Positions 37,601-42,038 of a stretch of DNA of 42,038 nucleotides are shown here, one piece after another (positions within the stretch are counted from its first letter, which is position 1; each line of letters begins with the position of its first letter). The position numbers and the translations under genes were made by a program. The DNA comes from an uncultured Bacteroidota bacterium (GTDB lineage Bacteria > Bacteroidota > Bacteroidia > Chitinophagales > UBA8649), in NCBI GenBank assembly GCA_937139485.1, contig CAKZQD010000016.1, positions 1 to 42,038 on the forward strand. The letters are read 5' to 3'. The notes under the pieces are model-generated. The model was not told the DNA's origin. It did no database searches and saw only the letters and a list, made by a program, of their open reading frames with translations.

Positions 37601-40292
37601 CTGATGCTGTTAGTATAGCATTTTCACCATTACAAATACTTGTATCATTTGAAGCTATAGGACTTGGAGCGGTATAAAAATCTATAGTTACAGAAGATGT
37701 ATCACCAGAGCAACCATCTAATGTTCCTTCAACATAATAGGCATAACTAGTTGGTGGCGCAACTAAACTAGGTGTGTTATAAACAGCTCCAGTATATATA
37801 ATTGAACTTAAGGAATTATCTGCATACCAGTTAAAATTAGTAGCAGGTAGTGATGCAGTGTTTGGGTTTGTAGCAATTAACGAAGCAGAAGCTCCAGGAC
37901 AAATAGTAGCATCAGCTACAAAAGGCGCATCTGAAGGTATTGGTTTAACCGTTATTTGTACTTCTTTTCTTGAACTTTCACAACCATTTATACTCGTTTC
38001 GGTTACATATCTTAAATAGTTTCCTGCAGATAATATGCCTAAATTAAAAGTGTCGCCAATATTCAAAACAGCAGTAGAATTACTAGATAAATACCATTTT
38101 AAAGTATCTCCTGTTCCAGTAGCAGTTAAAATTACAGGAAAGTTTTCACAAACTGTAACATCGCCAGCTACTGGTGCTACTGGTGTAGGACTAACTATTA
38201 CATTTACTGAAACGCAAGAAGTTGTATTACAATCTCCTTCTGCTCTTACGAAGTAGGTTGTATTTACTGTTGGAGATACATTAATTGAAGGTCCAGAAGA
38301 AAAATTAGTACCTACATTGCTACAAGTACCAGTATACCATTCCCAAGAAGCACCTGTACCTAAAGAACCACCATCAACTGTTAAGATGGTATTATTACCA
38401 TTACAAATTGTTGTAGCACCAGTTATTCCAGTTGGTGCAGTAGACAGTGTATCTACTATTAATGTAGCACTAGAAGATGTTACAGTTCCACAGAAGTTAG
38501 AAATAACACATCTATAATCTCCAGCATCTGAAGTAGCTAATGATGCAATAGTATAATTTGAAGAAGTTGAGTTAGTAGCTATATTTGAAAAGCCAGAACC
38601 ATCATCATATTGCCATTGATAATTATAAGCACCACCACCAGAAGCTGTTGTGATAAAAGTCATAGACTCTTGTTCGCATTTTGTATCTCCTGTAGGTTGT
38701 TGTGTTATAGTAATAGGTTGATCATATTCTATTATTATGTATGGTCGTTCATTGGCATTATATCCTGAAAATTCAATCCATTCGTTATTATCATGTGTAC
38801 AAAAACAGCTAAAATCAAACCCAATATCATTTGCATCTTTATCAGCTTCTGAATAAAAATCTAATCCAAAAATTAAACCATTAACATTAGTAAGTGAACT
38901 TTGCACATAGCTATCATAGTTTTCTGCTGAAGTATTAGACCCATAATTTAAAAAAGATTTCCAACCATTTGAATTTTCATTATAATCATTATTCCCTATA
39001 GATCCAGCAGGACCAGCCCAAGTATTACCCCAGACATCCCAAGCTTCAAATTTAGTTCCGTTTTGAATAGCATTATAAATATCAGTGCAACTTGCAGTAA
39101 TAGGATCTGCAGTTGAAGTTCCTACTGTGAATTCTAAGTAATTATCATCATTCCTTTCATTCTCAAAAAATCGTTGATGTAAATTCAAACTAGCATTATA
39201 AACACAAGCATTGTCAGGTATAATGTCTACATCAAACCTAACAGTTGAATGGTAATTGTCATTTCCTGTTCCTCCATCTTCAAAACCCACTAACATACTT
39301 CCTGAAGTACAATAATCAGGATTAATACTTCCACCATCTTCATCTACAGTACCAGTAAACCAACTAGAATTAGTAGTTTCTACAGTAACAGTAGGATCTA
39401 CAACTATTGGAAAACTTCTCAAAGAATCTAAAACCCAAGCACTTGAAACGATATAAGAAATTTCGAATTCATTGTTTCCTAAATTTTCTAATTTATATTT
39501 TCCATAAGTTTTATCATATTTGTTATCATAAATTAAAATTGGAGATAATGAAATTTGTTGGCTTCTATTTGAAGATATTATCACTAGATTTTCTTGCTCT
39601 CCATTTAATTCCTTTTCTATAAAAAAGCCATTTGGTAAAACAATCTTCTCAGAAAATATTAACTCAGAGAAGTTATTTAATAAAGCATCTGATGATTTGA
39701 TGACATATTCTTGTTTAAATCCGTCTGATAATCTTTTATATCGTGAATCTATTTCATGAAAAATATTTTTATAAAGTAAAGTAGGTTCTCCTTTAAGTTT
39801 TATAAGATCAAAACTTGCATTTTCTAATGCTTTTGCTTCACTTACTATTTCATTATTATCTGTTATGTACATACTTCTATCTAAACCAAATTTCAACTCT
39901 GATAATTCTTTGGTTTGAAGTAAAACGCTGTTTTCGCTATTTCCTACAAATAGTTTAACATCGTTAAAAGGACTCGAATGGGTATAATTTGACTTTGTTG
40001 AATAAGAAATAAATTCATTATGAGTTAAATTCCAAATGTTATTTTCTTTGTAATTCATTGGCCCTGCACTAACTACTTCAGCTCGCTTATTTTGACCAAG
40101 GGAGAATTGTATAGAACTCTCAGTTCTATTCTGTTTCAATTCTTCCGAAGCTTTTAAACTTTGGTTAGATGACACTATTGTTTGAATTTTTTTTTGGTCT
40201 AGTTGAGTTCTAAAAAATTCTAAATTAGTTTCTTGAGTGTATGCTATATTTGAAATAAAAATAGCTAAAATTAGTGTAATATATTTATTCAT
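34698..40292 (-). CDS. giant T9SS-secreted adhesin-like protein: DNRLRE-like region, Ig-like modules, SprB repeats, CHU_C gliding-motility C-terminal domain (type B)
   Basis: 1864 aa; signal peptide; repeated TICxGxxAxLTA...WYxDxxLT...TTYYVT modules; repeated NVSCFGGNDGxIxxSISGGxxPYxYSW modules; C-terminus FVPTAFSPNNNGANNFFEMN...VQIFNRWGEVVF...WDGKFNGEDVPTGAYAYKIEVTYFDG. Confidence 0.95.
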   Translation of the reverse strand: MNKYITLILAIFISNIAYTQETNLEFFRTQLDQKKIQTIVSSNQSLKASEELKQNRTESSIQFSLGQNKRAEVVSAGPMNYKENNIWNLTHNEFISYSTKSNYTHSSPFNDVKLFVGNSENSVLLQTKELSELKFGLDRSMYITDNNEIVSEAKALENASFDLIKLKGEPTLLYKNIFHEIDSRYKRLSDGFKQEYVIKSSDALLNNFSELIFSEKIVLPNGFFIEKELNGEQENLVIISSNRSQQISLSPILIYDNKYDKTYGKYKLENLGNNEFEISYIVSSAWVLDSLRSFPIVVDPTVTVETTNSSWFTGTVDEDGGSINPDYCTSGSMLVGFEDGGTGNDNYHSTVRFDVDIIPDNACVYNASLNLHQRFFENERNDDNYLEFTVGTSTADPITASCTDIYNAIQNGTKFEAWDVWGNTWAGPAGSIGNNDYNENSNGWKSFLNYGSNTSAENYDSYVQSSLTNVNGLIFGLDFYSEADKDANDIGFDFSCFCTHDNNEWIEFSGYNANERPYIIIEYDQPITITQQPTGDTKCEQESMTFITTASGGGAYNYQWQYDDGSGFSNIATNSTSSNYTIASLATSDAGDYRCVISNFCGTVTSSSATLIVDTLSTAPTGITGATTICNGNNTILTVDGGSLGTGASWEWYTGTCSNVGTNFSSGPSINVSPTVNTTYFVRAEGDCNTTSCVSVNVIVSPTPVAPVAGDVTVCENFPVILTATGTGDTLKWYLSSNSTAVLNIGDTFNLGILSAGNYLRYVTETSINGCESSRKEVQITVKPIPSDAPFVADATICPGASASLIATNPNTASLPATNFNWYADNSLSSIIYTGAVYNTPSLVAPPTSYAYYVEGTLDGCSGDTSSVTIDFYTAPSPIASNDTSICNGENAILTASAVGSTELRWYSNSDLTGYIQNGSSFTTPNLSSNTTYYVTAVYSNGCESQAEPVVVTINPLAQSPVLQDNDYCTSEAVILNASNINGTITWYSDAALTTNLGTGAPLNIGTQAAGTYNYFAQVNNGTCNSTVEGNTIEVFAIPSAPIVNPATICEGEQANLTITSATNTNWYSDAAMTNLLFVGSTFTTPVLNTNTTYYVTNEDVNGCESTSSSVLVTVISKPNAPNAINDTICKNQAATLTATGSGGALIWYADITLNNQVGTGNSFTTPSLNTSTTYYVVENNGTCIGDASPVSAIINSDITITIDLINNVSCFGGNDGDIYTSITGGNGVYTYSWTGGGANEDLINVAAGIYVLTVTDGIGCSKSASATIGSPSDIDIALDNLENVSCNGLSDGSIAISVSGGAAGYTYSWSDGAAVVATTNDLNNVAAGSYTLTVTDTKLCTETYTASITENVALAGNITANNILCYGATSSASVAVSGGALPYTYLWSNFDNGTTATNLPAGSVSVVVTDDNQCTLQLFANITAPSAALEVTDSLINNVTCFNGNDGAIYTSISGGTAPYSVSWSPNVGAAKDITNLAVGIYTITVTDANNCTTTATYEVENALEIISTMAVTNPSCFGEETGMIVVGNSGGTAPYNYSWNTTPPQTGLVAIKLAGDMTYTVTITDINGCTAQNTASVVYPTEMTVTSIPTSVSCISTANGSVTVAVQNGNRPYQYELNGFLQSDSVFDNLDGGNYVVFVEDNNNCTASATFDINTVSGVEAELEGAGNDLQYFTDNLYIVRGEEVSLNVNLINDVGNPIVGYSWTPSSIDTSSSESTPSFFPDDNVVVTIEVLEDINGSICSVFDTLYIDVSQESVAFVPTAFSPNNNGANNFFEMNVLGAENLNVQIFNRWGEVVFSNPTQGNGPSNINDASLMDGTNPRGAWDGKFNGEDVPTGAYAYKIEVTYFDGTVEVISGSVTVIR

Positions 40293-40360
40293 AGTAAATT
40301 TTTATAAGTTTCAATATTTAAAAGTAATTAAATTTAATTAAACAAAGAACTTTTAACTGA

Positions 40361-42038
40361 TTAAAATAAAAATTTTGTTTGAAATGTATATGTTCTGATG
40401 GCATTTGGCTTTGCTGGTCTTATTGCATAATCGTTGTTTGTAACATTTTTTATTATAAAGCTAAACATTACTTTATCTTTAACTTCATACATTGCTCTTA
40501 TATTAAGTACTACAGATCCTTTAAAATTTAGTGCTTTACGATCTGCGCCTGCTCCTTCTATGTAAAGTAAGAAAATTTCATCTACATTGTCCATATAACT
40601 ATAATATGCCATGTTTAGTCCTAATCCAAATCTTTTATATTTAGCACTCAAATCTACTTTTAGGGTATGCCTAAATCTATATTTTAATATACCGTACAAA
40701 GGATTTTTTGGTTGGTAGCTAAGTGTATTTTTCTCAAAACGTGTATGTTGTGTTTTTGTTACTGCTACTCCTGCAAACGCATTTCCTAAAAATGTTGCTA
40801 TGTTTTTATTTCTTTGGTTTGCATTTAAATCTACACCGTAAGCGTAGGTATACCCAAGTTTGGCTGCTAGTTCAAAATCTTTGTGTTGATACTTTTCTTC
40901 TAAATTTATTTCCCAACCAAAAATTCTTGCTCTTGCTACATTTTCTGCTTTAAAACCAAGTTTTGCTATTGTATCTTCTGGTTGCGAATGATCGTTAAAA
41001 TTAAATTCTACCATGTTTTCAAATTCTGTCCAAAAGAATGCAAAATCGAAGAAACCTTTAAACTTATCAAAGTTTAGCATTCTTTTGTAAGCAAGCTCGG
41101 CATTATATCCTGTTTCTGCTTGAATTTCTGGATTTGGATAAATATTTATTGGTCCTAAAGATTCATTTACATATTTTTCTGCAACGTTTGGCAATCTAAA
41201 AGATTGACTAATGCTAAATCTTAAAAAATCATTTTTGGTAACTTTATAATTTGCTCCTATAAAAAAAACTGGCTTTGATGAGTTTAGCTTTCCTTCAAAT
41301 CCTATCATTTCATATCTTCCACCGCCAGACAAATTAAGGTTTTTGTATTTGTAATCTAGCATGAGATAAACAGCATAATTTGAAAATTTAAATGCTCCCT
41401 TTACATCATTAGGAAAATATTCATATCGCAAAGCTGGTGCAAAAATTCTTCTATTGTCTATTGTTAAACCTGTTAAAACATTTAGGCCTATTTTATTAAA
41501 TTTTCTTTCATACTGTAAATCATTAAAAACCCTTACAGAACTATTGTCTGAATTATTATCTGCCATACTATCGTAATACACACTACCGTTATATTTAAAG
41601 CTGTTGCCTTTTTTATCGTAATATTTTACAAATGGTTGAAACTGTGCATAGTGGTACCTTTTACCATAAACTGCTAAAGGTTTATATTTTCCTTCTTGGT
41701 TGTCTTTCCATAAAAAAAAGAAACTATCATTTCTAAACATATATTTTGAAAACAGTCCATAACTTAGTCCTTCTATTTTATCTGGTCTATGTCTAAAATT
41801 TACATTAAAACGAGTTCTTTCATTAAATTCTTCTTTTAAATGCGACTGAAAAGAATGCCCCATACCACTAATTGTTAGGTCAAAATTTTTCTTCATTTTT
41901 CTTCTATGTGTAAAAGTAGCACCTAGAGTGTGTGGTGTCTCAAAATAAGAATTTTCATCTTTCCACCAATTTGCAATTTTTATTTTTGGCTGCCCTATCA
42001 CTTCAGAGTAAAAAGTAAGCTCTGTTTCTGGCTTGCCA
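40361..42038 (-). CDS. TonB-dependent receptor (5' partial; runs off right edge)
   Basis: Frame open to window edge: GKPETELTFYSEVIGQPKIKIANWWKDENSYFETPHTLGATFTHRRK; KNDFLRFSISQSFRLPNVAEKYVNES...GYNAELAYKR...C-terminal aromatic YTFQTKFLF. Confidence 0.9.
   Translation of the reverse strand, partial: GKPETELTFYSEVIGQPKIKIANWWKDENSYFETPHTLGATFTHRRKMKKNFDLTISGMGHSFQSHLKEEFNERTRFNVNFRHRPDKIEGLSYGLFSKYMFRNDSFFFLWKDNQEGKYKPLAVYGKRYHYAQFQPFVKYYDKKGNSFKYNGSVYYDSMADNNSDNSSVRVFNDLQYERKFNKIGLNVLTGLTIDNRRIFAPALRYEYFPNDVKGAFKFSNYAVYLMLDYKYKNLNLSGGGRYEMIGFEGKLNSSKPVFFIGANYKVTKNDFLRFSISQSFRLPNVAEKYVNESLGPINIYPNPEIQAETGYNAELAYKRMLNFDKFKGFFDFAFFWTEFENMVEFNFNDHSQPEDTIAKLGFKAENVARARIFGWEINLEEKYQHKDFELAAKLGYTYAYGVDLNANQRNKNIATFLGNAFAGVAVTKTQHTRFEKNTLSYQPKNPLYGILKYRFRHTLKVDLSAKYKRFGLGLNMAYYSYMDNVDEIFLLYIEGAGADRKALNFKGSVVLNIRAMYEVKDKVMFSFIIKNVTNNDYAIRPAKPNAIRTYTFQTKFLF

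Noticed and set aside
34834-39622. Plus-strand ORFs within the adhesin gene
   Set aside because: Antisense to a repetitive coding region; repeated antisense ORFs mirror the repeated modules.

Overview
AT-rich Bacteroidota chromosomal window. Supporting signs are type IX secretion (T9SS) sorting domains, PorP/SprF, gliding-type C-terminal domains and TAnnTTTG promoter elements. Most of it is housekeeping or envelope genes: aconitase, an old-yellow-enzyme family oxidoreductase, DEAD-box helicase, two histidine kinases with an OmpR-type regulator, a LuxE-like protein, MazG, a LysM lytic transglycosylase, an OmpA/PD40 protein with PorP/SprF, DUF4294, GT9, an FG-GAP T9SS protein, NhaC, an RfaE1-like kinase, an M15-like peptidase, an HU-like protein, NUDIX, an 1864-aa Ig/SprB/CHU_C adhesin-like protein and a partial TonB-dependent receptor. 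The accessory interest lies in three places. (i) At 2.9-6.5 kb, a decayed IS5/IS1182-like element with recognisable terminal inverted repeats interrupts one COG1373-type AAA/DUF4143 ATPase gene, next to an intact second one. Each ATPase locus carries its own palindromic sites phased at exactly 32 bp (or 2 x 32 bp). (ii) At 33.6-33.9 kb, an apparently orphan array of four TTTGTA-palindromes (two pairs, 21-bp spacing, 65-bp offset) is followed by two hairpins. (iii) At 9.7-10.2 kb there are two overlapping tiny membrane-protein ORFs that share an N-x(n)-IWP motif. No tRNA, rRNA, CRISPR or prophage was recognised. All family assignments are from reading the protein sequences; no database search was run.
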